Shown here: positions 39,520 to 51,500 of the stretch, piece by piece
How positions within the stretch are numbered: the first letter of the stretch is position 1
Layout: each line of letters starts with the position of its first letter
Assembly: GCA_039105265.1 (NCBI GenBank)
Contig: JAPFFF010000027.1
Coordinates: forward strand, 248,001 to 312,000
Direction: 5' to 3'
Length of the DNA: 64,000 bases
DNA from: Tritrichomonas musculus
Taxonomy: Eukaryota > Parabasalia > Tritrichomonadida > Tritrichomonadidae
Notes under the pieces: generated by a model
What the model was told of the DNA's origin: nothing
The model's database searches: none
Seen by the model: the letters and a program-made list of their open reading frames with translations, nothing else
Position numbers and translations under genes: made by a program

Positions 39520-41865
39520 TCAAACAACATGACAAACAGGCTGACGCTGAACTCCGTGAGCGTGAATAGATCCGACGTACCAACCCAGCGATCCCATTCC
39601 GCAGCAGATAGCGATACTCAAGACCTTTGTTAGCAAGCTGATAGTGAAACCGTCAACCGCCACGTCAAGCATTTTGTACATGTCTGTCATTCTGTTTGCG
39701 AGGACTCTTCTATTTACAATGAAAGTCTCCTCGGCGTCTCCAGGCTCCACCTTTCTATTCTTGCTCTTTTTCAGCCTAATGATAGCCTGGTTCAAGTTTC
39801 CGAGCTCTCCGGGCTTCACCTCGTATTCGTCTTCCGGTATGAAGCAAATGTTTTCATTTTCATCCAATTCCTGGAGCTGTATTGTTGGATTTTTCTCTTT
39901 CTTCTCTTTCTTTCTCTTCTCTTTCTTGTTGGTTTCAAGTAACGGTTGGTTAACGTCTTCTATTGAATTTGGGCGGTTAGTTTCAATATCGACCAATTCT
40001 TCTTCTTCTTCATTAATTACGAATGCATCTACTATTTCTTCCTCTTCTTGTTGTTGTTGTTCTTCTTCGTTGTAAGAATATTCATATTCATCTTCTTCAT
40101 TTTGCTCTTTTTCTCTCAATTTTTGTAAGTATTTCTTTTTCGCAATCTGCCTTTTTCTATTCAATTTTTCCTCCTCCTCGTCTGTCAGATTTTGAGGGTA
40201 AGTTGGGTCGTTCTCGAAGTCTGCCTGCTTCCTCTTGAAGAACAGAAGGAAGACCATTGAAATGACAGGTATGACGACGGCAATCATCGATAGGATGGTC
40301 GATGCGATATGAGGAATACGTATGTTGAAGATGGCGAGTGATGTATTCAATGAGAACAAAAATTGAGTGAAGTAAAGTATTGAATCCAGCAAGTTATTGA
40401 CAAAGTACAGGTAGGGCCTGACAATGACGACGCACAAGAAAATAAAGAGGTACAAAATTGACAACGATATGGACAAATATCGATAGAATCTTGACGCTAT
40501 CGTCGACAGTATCATCACCAGAAACTTGACCATTAGATAAAGAACGGACCACCTTGAATTGTTGTACTTATAGTTGACAAAAAGAAAGATCCCTGTTGTC
40601 TTCATTCGATTAACAATTCTGGTCCATTTGATCGTCGGATTGTCACCGTAAACATTGATGACAAACGAAAAGTCGCGGTTTCGTTGAATCACAACGAACC
40701 AGAGAATCGGGATGCCGATGATGACGAAGAAAAAGGCACATACAATAAAGCCACCTGAGTACTTAATTATATCTTTCATGAATTCAAGAGTGGGGTCATC
40801 AACGGGCCGATATTTGGCTATTCCACTACAAATTGAGAGACAACGATCATAAACGCTTGAATTTTTACTGACGTTGCAGGGAAGACACTGAGTCTTGTGG
40901 ATAATCAAATGTGAGAGGGTGTTGTTGTACTTGTCCGGTTCTTGGTATAGGTATTGCCCACTTGGGCAGGGAGAGTATTTTTTGACATTAATATGACTAA
41001 TTAAAAGAGTGGCTATAGGAATGTAAAGTAGATCAAAACAAAGCATAAGGAGCCTTAATCCCCATCGTTTGAGGAATTGTTTGGACTTCATGATGAAGTT
41101 TCGACCACATTGGAATAATCGAAGGACAAATACGAGAAAACAAATAAAACCAATGACAATAAAAATAATTCCAAAAATTGTATTAAGCTGCTTCGATAAT
41201 GGCGCTGCTAGGAATGGAAAGATATTGAAAAAGAATAATGAAACAAGAATTGTTATTACTGATACAATTAGAAAATTAATAGTTATATACATTTTCGGAG
41301 GTTGCGGTTTAATTTCGACGAGTTTTGAAAACCTTTGAAGAGCTTTATTTAAATCATCTAATGAATATTCAGTTTTAATTTCAGGCAATATTCCAATTAA
41401 ATAATGACTGCATATGTCTCGCGCTAATTTAATCATTTGATAGCTAATTGTATCATCCTTTAAACTTAAGAAAATTCGAACTAACAAGTAAATTGCAAAT
41501 ACAGCAATTAAAATTTTAACCGCAAGGCTCCAGTGAACAATATATCCGTATGCGCAAAGGAATAGTATAACAAACATTGAGGCTATATCTAAAATATCGA
41601 ATAAAGTAAGCAAAAATGGTTGAACAAACCAAACAAATAAAATATCGAGTAAAAGTGGAATGATAACAGACATGAGAACTAATTGAGTTCGCATATCAAA
41701 TGGAGGAATCTCCAATAGGTAAGCTTGAATTTTCGCTATGAAGCCGTTGATGCTTTCAAGAAGCTCGGTAAACCAAGAGGGGAATTCTATATGCGGAAGT
41801 TTGATGTTTACACTGAGATTTTGGAAATAAGAGAAAAACGAAACAACGGCTGATGAAATCGACAT
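39520..41865 (-). CDS. Large polytopic membrane protein with cysteine loop, function unknown
   Basis: The product is 781 residues with roughly 10-12 hydrophobic segments. A first cluster lies at about 60-140, a second at about 195-250, single segments near 280 and 375, then a cluster at about 440-545, and a last one near 745-765. Between them is an exposed loop with CPSGQYLYQEP, CLPC and CLSIC, resembling the Cys-Pro-x-Gly pattern of extracellular GCC2-type modules. The long cytoplasmic part (about 560-710) is very acidic and lysine-rich with poly-Gln/Glu. Channel, transporter or receptor are all possible; I recognise no family. The 3' half of the gene is clearly GC-richer than the 5' half. 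Confidence 0.75.
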   Translation of the reverse strand: MSISSAVVSFFSYFQNLSVNIKLPHIEFPSWFTELLESINGFIAKIQAYLLEIPPFDMRTQLVLMSVIIPLLLDILFVWFVQPFLLTLFDILDIASMFVILFLCAYGYIVHWSLAVKILIAVFAIYLLVRIFLSLKDDTISYQMIKLARDICSHYLIGILPEIKTEYSLDDLNKALQRFSKLVEIKPQPPKMYITINFLIVSVITILVSLFFFNIFPFLAAPLSKQLNTIFGIIFIVIGFICFLVFVLRLFQCGRNFIMKSKQFLKRWGLRLLMLCFDLLYIPIATLLISHINVKKYSPCPSGQYLYQEPDKYNNTLSHLIIHKTQCLPCNVSKNSSVYDRCLSICSGIAKYRPVDDPTLEFMKDIIKYSGGFIVCAFFFVIIGIPILWFVVIQRNRDFSFVINVYGDNPTIKWTRIVNRMKTTGIFLFVNYKYNNSRWSVLYLMVKFLVMILSTIASRFYRYLSISLSILYLFIFLCVVIVRPYLYFVNNLLDSILYFTQFLFSLNTSLAIFNIRIPHIASTILSMIAVVIPVISMVFLLFFKRKQADFENDPTYPQNLTDEEEEKLNRKRQIAKKKYLQKLREKEQNEEDEYEYSYNEEEQQQQEEEEIVDAFVINEEEEELVDIETNRPNSIEDVNQPLLETNKKEKRKKEKKEKNPTIQLQELDENENICFIPEDEYEVKPGELGNLNQAIIRLKKSKNRKVEPGDAEETFIVNRRVLANRMTDMYKMLDVAVDGFTISLLTKVLSIAICCGMGSLGWYVGSIHAHGVQRQPVCHVV

Positions 41866-43849
41866 TCACAAATTTAAAATAATTTTTTTTTTAGTTAGGT
41901 TTTTTGTAAAATCACTTTTAGGAAATGAATATTATCAAATTATTTCTAATAAATTTTTAATTATTAAACTATTTTTCATATAAAATAACTATATATTATA
42001 ATAAATTATAAAGATATTTATCAAATGGGTTTTTGGAATATTTTTAATTCAAAAGTTAAATCTCTGCTTTGAAAAAACTGCAAATAAAAAATAAACATAT
42101 CAAATTTACCTTTATTCAATTTTTATAAGAAATTTTCTTTAATTTGAATAAAACATTGAAAAAAGTAATCTGGGCAAGTATTGTTTCTCTATGCCAAAAG
42201 TTTACTATCTTTTTTTTACTAGTCAATTTATTATATATATGATATAAATATATGTATAATTGTAAATCTAAACAAAAATAATGATTAAAAATGAAGATAT
42301 TTTTAAAATATTATTCAATTTTTTTTTTTTTGAATAAAATATTTTAAAATACTAAAATTAACTAACTTCAACACATGCCACTGAGCATTTGAAATTTAAT
42401 AATAATCAAATCAAAGACAATTCTTATATAAACACATAGATATTTGTAACAAAATTATTTACAGTTAGTTGGTTGTTTTATTTTTATATAATATTAAAAC
42501 ATATCATTTGATTCTAATGATCAATAAAACCATTATATCTGGTAAAAATAATAGATAAATCGATAAAATAGGAATTTATATTTCAATATGTTAAATTATA
42601 ATATTTCATTATAAAAATAGAAATTAAATAAAGATATTCTGTTTTCATTGAATTTATTTACTGATGACCACTTTTATTTATTAAATAAACATGAAATATT
42701 TTATGAAATAATTTTAATCAAATCATTTGATTTGCAGCAGATGATAATGGAAGAAAAAAAAAAAAAAAAAAAAAATATTATTTTTTATTGCAAATTACAA
42801 TGTAAATTTGTTCACTTCAAAGTTTTAATTCATCTCAGTAAAACTCCCTAATCCGCCCACTTATTTTTGAGAGTTTGTTTATTCAAAATTGATTTCACTT
42901 TTTTTCATAAAGATTCAATATAGAAAATAGCACAAAGTTCTAAAAAAAAAATTATACTCTTGTTTCTTAATGTAAAAAACAGGACGATTTCATTGAATTT
43001 CAAAACTTTTATGTAATTGATTATTACAAATATTTCACTCAAATATTATTAATTCATGAAATTGTGTACATGATACTTAGTATCAGATATTAATAAATAT
43101 TATGAAATTTTTAGATTGGAAATAAAAAAGAATTAAAACAATTTAATATAACAATAATTAAAAGAAATAATATTTTTTTATATACATTTTTATATTTTTT
43201 GTACAATTGTAAATAACATATTTCTCCCTCATTTATATTTATTTGTATAATTTTAGGATATCGTTTATTTTTCAAAAATAACCAAATTTAATAGTATAAT
43301 TGGTCGCTTCCATTTTTTGAAATATTCAATCTGATGGGACAATCAAAGTTTGATATTGCTTATTCAGTACCTTAGATATCAGACCTTTAAATAAAAAATC
43401 ATGAGTGAGAGTTGATGTTTCTTTTTTCTGAAAACCATATTCTAATTCCAAAAAAATCTAAATTTTAATTCTATTACTTAGATGGAGTATTAGTTCTTGG
43501 ATATTAAAACATTTGAAAAAGTAAGACTAATTGATTAAATTTTTAAAAATACCATATAATTATAATATTTTAAAAATCAAAATATAAATCACCTCATATT
43601 TCAAATCTTTTATTCAGTAGAAAAGAAATATCGATTGCTGCTTCAATAAATGCATTACCAAAAATATTTGCTTTTTTTCAAATTTGAAATTAGGCAAGAA
43701 AATTTATATACTTTTTTTCTTTTTATTTCTGGTCGCATTATTGAAATAAAAATTTTTATTTCAAAAGAAAATTCAATTTTTAAATTCAAAAAGTTAAATA
43801 TTGAAACCATTGAGAATAAACGATATTTTTACAACATTTAATTAATCAA
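41866..43849. other. Long gene-free AT-rich stretch
   Basis: Nearly 2 kb between divergent genes. Only short low-complexity frames occur, none with protein-like features. An A-run lies near 42756-42774. TCAAAAAGT at 43786-43794 is 55 bases before the phosphatase start. No element ends were recognised. Confidence 0.5.
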
Positions 43850-44875
43850 ATGAGTAATATTAATAAATGTGCATCAGGGATTATTCTAAAAGTTTTAACA
43901 TCAAGAATGAAACCGTATCAGTCAGCTTTATTACCCATAATTTCAAATGTTTATTATATAATCGAATCTGCTGAGGAATTAATTAAAAAAGAAAGTAATA
44001 TTCTCCATCTCGAAGGCACTTTTAATATTATCGGCGATATTCATGGAAATGTTGATGATTTAATTCGCATATTTGAAAAACAAGGTTACCCAAAATCTTC
44101 AAAATATTTATTTATGGGCGATTATGTCGATCGCGGAAGTTTCTCAGTCGAAGTTCTTTTGATTTTATATTCATTAAAAGTTTTATTTCCAGATCATATT
44201 CACTTTCTACGCGGAAATCATGAATCCGAATCAATATGCAGCAGCTATGGTTTCAAAGCCGAATGTAGTCGAAAATACACACAAAAACTATACTATAGAT
44301 TTAATGAATCGTTTTTATTTCTTCCATTTGCTGCAATCGTAAATAAAAAATATTTTTGTGTTCATGGAGGAATTTCACCTCATACGACTAGTCTTACAAA
44401 GATATCAAAAATAAAAAGACCTATTGATAGCGACAGATCTCCAGAAATTTCTGGCTTTGTTTGGAGCGATCCTAACAGAAAAGCTCGCGGATTCCAAAAA
44501 AGTGACAGAGGGGTTGGGTTTTTATTTAATGACCAAAAATTAAATCAGTTTTTAGAAAGAAATAATCTAGAGCTTATGATCAGATCTCATCAAACCATCA
44601 GAAGTGGAATGGAAAGATCATTAGATAAATGCGTTACGATATTCAGTAGTTCAAATTATTGCGAAATTAATAATGATTCATGTATTTGTGTTGTTTCTGA
44701 AAATGAAGAAGAGCAATACATAAAGTTTTCACCATTAACATCTATAGAAAAAGCAAATAGAAGAATTATAGTTCCAGATTGGATCCTTGAAAACATGGAA
44801 TTACCAGCAATGAAGGAACCTCAACCTCCAGTTGTTGACTTATCAAATCCCTCTTCTAATATTCCAATTGTTTGA
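43850..44875 (+). CDS. PPP-family serine/threonine protein phosphatase
   Basis: The product is 341 residues. Metal-binding and catalytic signatures are complete: GDIHG (62-66), GDYVDRG (90-96), RGNHE (121-125), HGGISP further on, and a late SSNYCE motif. The fold is the PP1/PP2A/calcineurin type, a dinuclear metal enzyme that removes phosphate from Ser/Thr. The residues around the motifs (for example VWSDP, RSHQ) fit the PP1/PP2A branch, though it is divergent. There is no EF-hand, TPR or other extra domain. The C-terminus is proline-rich without the methylated PP2A tail. Confidence 0.95.
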   Translation: MSNINKCASGIILKVLTSRMKPYQSALLPIISNVYYIIESAEELIKKESNILHLEGTFNIIGDIHGNVDDLIRIFEKQGYPKSSKYLFMGDYVDRGSFSVEVLLILYSLKVLFPDHIHFLRGNHESESICSSYGFKAECSRKYTQKLYYRFNESFLFLPFAAIVNKKYFCVHGGISPHTTSLTKISKIKRPIDSDRSPEISGFVWSDPNRKARGFQKSDRGVGFLFNDQKLNQFLERNNLELMIRSHQTIRSGMERSLDKCVTIFSSSNYCEINNDSCICVVSENEEEQYIKFSPLTSIEKANRRIIVPDWILENMELPAMKEPQPPVVDLSNPSSNIPIV

Positions 44876-45908
44876 TTAATTTATATAAAATAGTGCCATG
44901 CGTTTATTTTAATTCTGATTTTTTATAATTGAACATATTTTTATCATCTACTTTATTCAATCTATCATTTGGTTATAATATAATTATATTGAATTACCTT
45001 TATTTATCAATACCAAATCATTAAACTTAAAGAATAGATGTATAACAAAAATAATTTAGATATAAAATTCAAAAAATAAAATATATTTGATATTACAATT
45101 TTTATACAAAACAGTTTAGTTATTATTTTGATTTTTTCTGTTTTCAAAATGATTATACTATAAATTATTTATCTATTTTAGTTTTTATTTTAAGTATATT
45201 TGACTTCTTGTATTTAAGGGACCACTATCATATTTTTTTGTAAACATTTCAATATTGAGAAAACTCATAGAAAAGAAAATTCAATAGTTGTTATCTCGGA
45301 AAAAGTTTAAAACTTTAAAATTTCACCATTCCGATCATTTTTGTAAAATTTTTACTCCTTTCAACTTTTAAATTTTTATTGAAAAAAGGGAATAGGCTTA
45401 AAAGAAGAATAGAAATAAATGATATGTAATTTATATAATTTATATATTCCAAAATATAGCAAAAATACTCATGAAATAATTTTTTTTAAGTCAATTAATT
45501 TTGTGATAACTCATAGAATTTTTAACATTGAATTTGATAGTGGTCCCTTAAATCATCATTTTTAATATCAAAAATATTAGCATTAAGTGAATAAAATCAT
45601 TAGTACATGATAAACAAGATAATTTATTATAAATATTACTAAGAATAAAAGAATCCATCGTTAAAAAAATGTTTAAAAAATTTTATAAATGATTCAACCA
45701 AAGTATTGATTTTTCCATTAAAAATAAATTGTGCATATATATAACTTTCCTTATTTTCTTTTTTTAAAAAATGAAAAATCCTATAGAATAAATTTTACAG
45801 TACAAATTATTGAATATGATTTGATAAAATGATAGAATTTTTATGGTTAAATTTCTATGCAATTAAATTTTTCTTTCAAAAAATTGAGAAAAAGATATTT
45901 TTTGATAG
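44876..45908. other. Intergenic region containing a miniature element
   Basis: About 1 kb of AT-rich sequence without a gene, except for the inverted-repeat element at 45217-45548. Confidence 0.6.
45217..45548. mobile_element. 332-base TA-flanked inverted-repeat element
   Basis: A perfect 14-base terminal inverted repeat: AGGGACCACTATCA at the left and TGATAGTGGTCCCT at the right, each flanked outside by TA (45215-45216 and 45549-45550). Internal words TTTCAATATTGAGAAAACTC and CTCATAGAA recur in the other TA-flanked elements. No coding capacity. The perfect ends suggest a recent copy. Confidence 0.82.
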
Positions 45909-48101
45909 ATGGATGATCAACTTGAATATCTCAATCTTTCCCCTTTACATATTAACGAAGTTTCTCAACGATTGAAAGGAATTGCAGTTCTTAAAGAACA
46001 TATTCTTTCTGCAGTTAAAACTTTTCAACATTATTCGGATGCCGTTACACAACTTTGTGGGTGTATGTCTAAACTCTCGAAATCAATTGGAAGTTTTACA
46101 GAATTTCAAGAAGATCCAACAATCAGTTCGATCTCAATAATTCTTTCAGGTTTTTCAGAAGATTTTTCTGTTCATTCAGAACAAATCAAAAGTATTTCAT
46201 TAACATTAAAAGAATTTGCCCAAAAAGAAGTTAGTGATGCAGAAGAAAAAGGCAAAAAAGCAAAACATGACATAGATTCTTATTTCAAACAAGTAGAAAA
46301 CTATGTTTCATTATCAAAAAAGAAACCACAAATGACACAAGAAGAAGCCAACACAAAACTTAAAAATCAACATTGGAATGCAGTTCTTTCAGATTTTGTA
46401 TATCATCGATCGTTAGAACTCGTTGATCGAAAAAAATTAATTGAAGTAGCAGCTCAAGTATGTATTTTATATAAGAATTAATTAATTGAATGACAAACAA
46501 ACAAGCCAACAAGCAAAAAGATAGAAAAAAAAATATATAACATAACTTTTTGAATGGTTTATTTTTTGTCATTTTTTTTAATTAAATTCTTTATTTTTTT
46601 TTAAAAAACTAACCGTTTTTAGTTTCTTATCTTTATGAACTCACTTGATATTTTATATCAACAGTGCCATGATCGTTTTTCATCAGCCAAAGAATCAATG
46701 ACTGTTCTCAAAGTCGCCCTCAGTGATCCACAAGTATATGTCAAAGATTTTCCAGAAGAGACTGAGATACAGAAAAAGTCGCTCGAAAGTCTCTTCAAGC
46801 TCTACTGGCGGAGACTTGCTCCCGAGAGTGAGAACACAGCCAACCAGCTAGAATACGAAGGCTACCTTTGGAAGAAAGGGAGCGGCATCACAAAATCGTG
46901 GCAGAAACGGTATTTCATATGCAAGAACAACCAGCTCGCTTACTACCACAATGCTGAAGACAGCGACAAGCCGTCGGGTGCTCTTCCGCTACTTCTGACG
47001 ACCATCAAGGCCACAAATGACGCCGAGCGATACAACACGTTCACAATTGTCAGCCAGAAGAAGACCTACACGTTGCAGGCGGTCACGCAGTGGGACATGA
47101 ATGAATGGATGGGCGTCATTAAGAACAACATTCAGTATCTGCTGGACAACAATCCAACCGCCAAGACAGGTCAAATTCAATCACCTCAAACCGTTCCTGC
47201 AATACCAGATGATTCGGAGGTGTCACCAGGCAACCTTCCGTGCAATAGGAAATGCGCTGACTGCGGCGCAGACTTGCCGGCATGGTGCTGCATCAACTGG
47301 GGATGCTGCATTTGCATCAACTGCTCAGGCGCTCATCGAGGACTGACAACTTCCGTGTCTAAAGTTCGATCTTTGACGCTGGATCGTCTCGATCAATATT
47401 CAAAGAAGTTGCTCGAATTGCTCGGAAATGAAAACGTCAATAAAGTCCTCGAGGCTTGCCTGGATCCTTCTCAGAAAATACAGCCAAACGCATCGAAGAA
47501 GGACCGTGAAGACTTCATTCAATTGAAGTATCAAAAATGCGTATTCGTGGTTCAAAGAGGTCAACAAGAAAACATAGATATATATGAGGCTATTAGAAAA
47601 AAGAATTTGCTTGAAGTTTTTAAGGCCATTTGTACATTCAAATATTTGAATGTAAATAATAATTTGCTCTATCAAACTTTAATTGAAAAGGCTGGACATG
47701 GAAAATACTCGCCGTTACACTTGGCTGCTTCAATTGGCGATCCTTTGATTTGCCACTTAATTGCTCTCAATACAGAGGACCCTTCGGCTCTAGACAATGG
47801 AGGTTGGTCACCATTATCATATGCTGCATATTACGGACATAATGAGGCAGCAGAATGTTTGCTTCACGACGGAGTGGATCCAAGAAAATCTCCTGAAAAT
47901 CATCCGTATTATATAGCTAGATCAAGGAATAAATCTAATTTGGCAACAATGTTCTTGCCATATTGGGATGGAGATGAAAAAGTGCCACCAAAGCAATTTA
48001 ATCCACCTGTTATGATCGATTTGGATGAAGATGAAGGCATGAATACAAATAGGTTCGCTTCGTTGGATGTTTTGGGCAAATTGAATATGAACTTAATTTG
48101 A
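45909..48101 (+). CDS. BAR-PH-ArfGAP-ankyrin protein (ACAP/centaurin-beta type), two exons
   Basis: Joined 45909-46457 and 46623-48101, about 675 residues. The helical BAR domain (about 1-260) spans the exon junction. A PH domain follows (EGYLWKKGSGITKSWQKRYF ... MNEWM, about 275-365). The ArfGAP zinc finger is CADCGADLPAW..C, then CCICINC, with the arginine finger in HRGL. Two ankyrin repeats (SPLHLAASIGD; SPLSYAAYYGHNEAAECLL) lie near the C-terminus. The order is exactly that of ACAPs, which bend or sense membranes and switch off Arf GTPases, usually Arf6, on endosomes and plasma membrane. All key residues are present. The middle of exon 2 (about 46700-47560) is markedly GC-richer than either end. 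Confidence 0.95.
46458..46622 (+). other. Spliceosomal intron in the ArfGAP gene (165 bases)
   Basis: The donor GTATGT is at 46458 and the acceptor ACTAACCGTTTTTAG ends at 46622. Splicing is in phase 0, after a CAA codon, and joins the two parts of a single BAR domain. As in the IBD-like gene, ACTAAY is followed by 7 bases and AG. Confidence 0.9.
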
Positions 48102-48532
48102 TTATTTTTTTTTTTGAAATAGAATTAATTGATCTTTGTGTACATAATAACAATTTTTTTTTTAATTCTATTAATCTAACTTTTATTAAAATAGTTATAA
48201 AAATTAACATATCATATTTAGTAAGTTATGAAAATTATTCAAAATTTATAGCAAATAACAATAACTGATATAATATTAAACATCATTTTTGCATGGGACA
48301 AATAATAAAATATAAAAGTTATAAAAATGAATCACTGGATATAAAATTATTGTTAAACAAAGTAGAATTATTATAAATAAATATTAATTTAAAATAATTA
48401 TGATGTTTATTTTTAGGAATGCTAAAAATTTAATAAGAAAAAAAAATTGTTTTAATAGATTATATAAAATTTTGAAAATACAACTTTTTAAGAAGGACCG
48501 TTTATTATAGAAGTTAAACGGTCACGAATCAT
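48102..48532. other. Intergenic region
   Basis: AT-rich, no gene. ACTTTTTAA at about 48484 lies some 40 bases before the next start, and TCAT directly precedes that ATG. Confidence 0.5.
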
Positions 48533-51500
48533 ATGAAAGGATTTTATAACATTTCTCCCGAATTTTCTGGTGAGGAAGACGATAATGATTTTCTTTCGCA
48601 TGATGTAAACGCATTACGTAATGAAATTACACAACTCAAACGTCAATTAAAAAGATTGCAATTTCAAAATTCATCTGAAGGAATAACAGTATCAGATATC
48701 ATACAAACATTAATTAGTTCATCTTCCGATCATTACAATTTAGATCTTGTTTCTCAATTAAGAAATGCTCAAAATGAGACGGATGTATCAAAAGTCATTC
48801 ATATTTTTCAAAACTTTTTCCAGCAAGATTCTACATCATCTATATCTCGATTATGCAAGCAACTACAAGGACACGTTAATTTTTTAATTAGACTCGCTGA
48901 AGCTCCAGAACTCCAATCTCTCTTTTTAATTTCTCAAAATAGTGGAAACATTTTTTTATCCGAAACAGTACGTCATTTACTTCTTGAACAAGCATCACGA
49001 ACTACCGAATTTTTAACAAGTTATTCCGAAAATCAATATGACGATATTCAATCAATAATTCCACAAATTGAAGAACAACTTGGAACAACATTTGATGCCA
49101 AAAAAAGACTTGATGATATATGCGAATTTATTCAAACAGGTAATGTAAAAGGAGCCGAGTTAAATACAATGCTCTGGCAAGAATTTGTTATAGTTGACGT
49201 TCTTCGACGATTTATTGAAAAATTAATACAAAAAAATGAACAACTACTTAAATCAAAATCATCTATTAACTCAGCTAAAATGGAACAAGAATTACGCAAA
49301 AAGATTAAACATGAACTTAAAGCCAAACTTACCACAAAAATAGAAGCAAGGTTACGAGCTACTCTCCGAAGTGAAATTGAAGCCGAAATACGCGATGAGC
49401 TAACCCAACAAATTGAAGATCAGCTATATCCAAAAGTCGAGAGGGAACTCACTCCTCAAATAGAGAAGAAACTCACAGAAAAAGTCCGAAAAGACGTTAA
49501 ATCCGAATTACGACCCAAGATTGAGTCAGAAGTGCGTCAAACATTAAAACCCATAATTAGAGAAGAATTGATCGACGAGGTGAAAGACGAGGTCAAAGAT
49601 GAAATAACCCCCATTTTAACAAAACAGATCAAAAAAAGCCTCAAAAGTGAAATTGAAGATAAATTGAGACCACAGCTTACAGAAGAGATTCGGTTACAGT
49701 TGAGAGATGAAGTGATCGATGATGTCAAAAGTGAAGTCACCAGTGAACTGAAGCCAAAATTGACCAAAAAGATCGAATCAGAACTTCGTCCAAAAATTGA
49801 AGAAGAACTTGAAGAAAGCCTCCGACCACAGATCGAAAACGAGATCCGTCCAAGAATAACAGAGGAAGTGAGGTCAAAGCTGACACCGAAATTAACCGAC
49901 GAAATCCGCAGCCAAGTCATTCCAGAGGTTGAAGAAGAACTGAAGCCAAAATTGACCAAGCAGATAAAGTCAGAGCTGAAGCCGAAACTTGAGTCAAAAA
50001 TACGTCCACAAATAATCGAGCAGGTGACAAAGGAGCTGCAGCCAAAGCTACGTAAACAGATCACTTCACAGCTCACCGATGAACTGACACCCGAAATCGA
50101 GGAGCAGACAAGAGAGAGGCTCATTCCCAAGCTGACTGACGAGCTGACACCGAAGATTGAAGAGCAAGTCAGAGAAGAGCTCGTCCCTAAGATCACAGAC
50201 GAGTTGACGCCAAAGATAACCGCACAGGCCAAGAAGCAGCTCGTGCCTCAGCTGACTGAAGAGCTGACGCCGAAGATTGAAGCACAAGCCAAGAAGCAGC
50301 TTGTTCCGAAGCTGACCGACGAGTTGACACCGAAGATTGAAGCACAAGTCAGGAAGCAGCTCGTGCCTCAGCTGACTGAAGAGCTGACGCCGAAGATCGA
50401 GTCCAAGGTGAGGAAGCAGCTGAAGGACGAGGTTTCTGAGGAGATGCGGCCAAAGATCGAGTCAAAGTTGAGGAAGCAGCTGAAGGACGAGGTCACTGAA
50501 GAACTGACACCGAAGATTGAGTCGCAAGTGAGACTTCAGATTGTCGAGCAGGTGACAAAAGAGCTCCATTCAAAGATCGAGTCCAAGCTCCGAAAGCAGC
50601 TCAGCACCGAGCTTGCAGACGAGCTCACGCCACAGATCGAGAAGGATGTGGAGCAAAAATTGAGGCCAAAATTGGCCGAAGAGATCGAAACATCCCTTCG
50701 ACCAAAGATTACCAAAGAGCTCAAGCCAGAGCTCAAAGCGAAGCTGACAAAGAAACTCAGACCGCAGATCGAATCAGAGCTCAGGCCGCAGATTGAGAAG
50801 GAGCTTCGCTCGAAGATCGAATCACGCGTGAGGAAGGAAGTTGCCGAGGAGGAAGAGGAAGAAAAACAGGCACAGCTGTCTGCTGCTGAAACGCAGCTTC
50901 GTGTGAAGATTGAAAAAGAACTGGAGCCAAGAATCAGAAAGCAACTTGAAGCTGAAATCCGCGAGAACCTCGAAGACGACTACAGAAAGAAGGAGAAGGA
51001 GATGGCATCGAGAACTCGAAAGCAACTTGAAGCAGAAATCCGCGAGAACCTCGAAGACGACTACAGAAAGAAGGAGAAGGAGATGGCATCGAGAACTCGA
51101 AAGCAACTTGAAGCAGAAATCCGCGAGAACCTCGAAGACGACTACAGAAAGAAGGAGAAGGAGATGGCATCGAGAACTCGAAAGCAACTTGAAGCAGAAA
51201 TCCGTGAGGACCTCGAAGACGAGTACAGAAGGAAGGAAAAGGAGATGACATCGAGAATTCGAAATCAGATTTCTTCTGAAATTGAAGAAGAGAGAGAAAA
51301 AGCTGCAAATAAGAAAGGCCTTCAAAAAGCTCAATACGGCAGTGACGATGAGCCATTCAAATCAAAGAAGAAGAAGAAGGGATCAAATGTAGAGGAGGAA
51401 AGCGAGGAGGACCCTTTCACGCAGACAAACTCAAGCATAAAGAACAAGGACAGGAAGAAACCGTCCCAGATTGAAGACAACAGCGACGACGACCTATACT

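Noticed and set aside
42648-42851. 67-residue frame in the long gene-free stretch
   Set aside because: It owes its length to an A-run and Lys/Phe-rich AT sequence and starts without an ATG.
49537-50232. Long antisense frames under the tetrad-repeat array
   Set aside because: They are shadows caused by the 60-base periodicity, which keeps antisense frames free of stops.
49292-51253. Direct repeats considered as a CRISPR array
   Set aside because: The repeats are contiguous, in frame and coding, with no unique spacers, in a eukaryotic gene.
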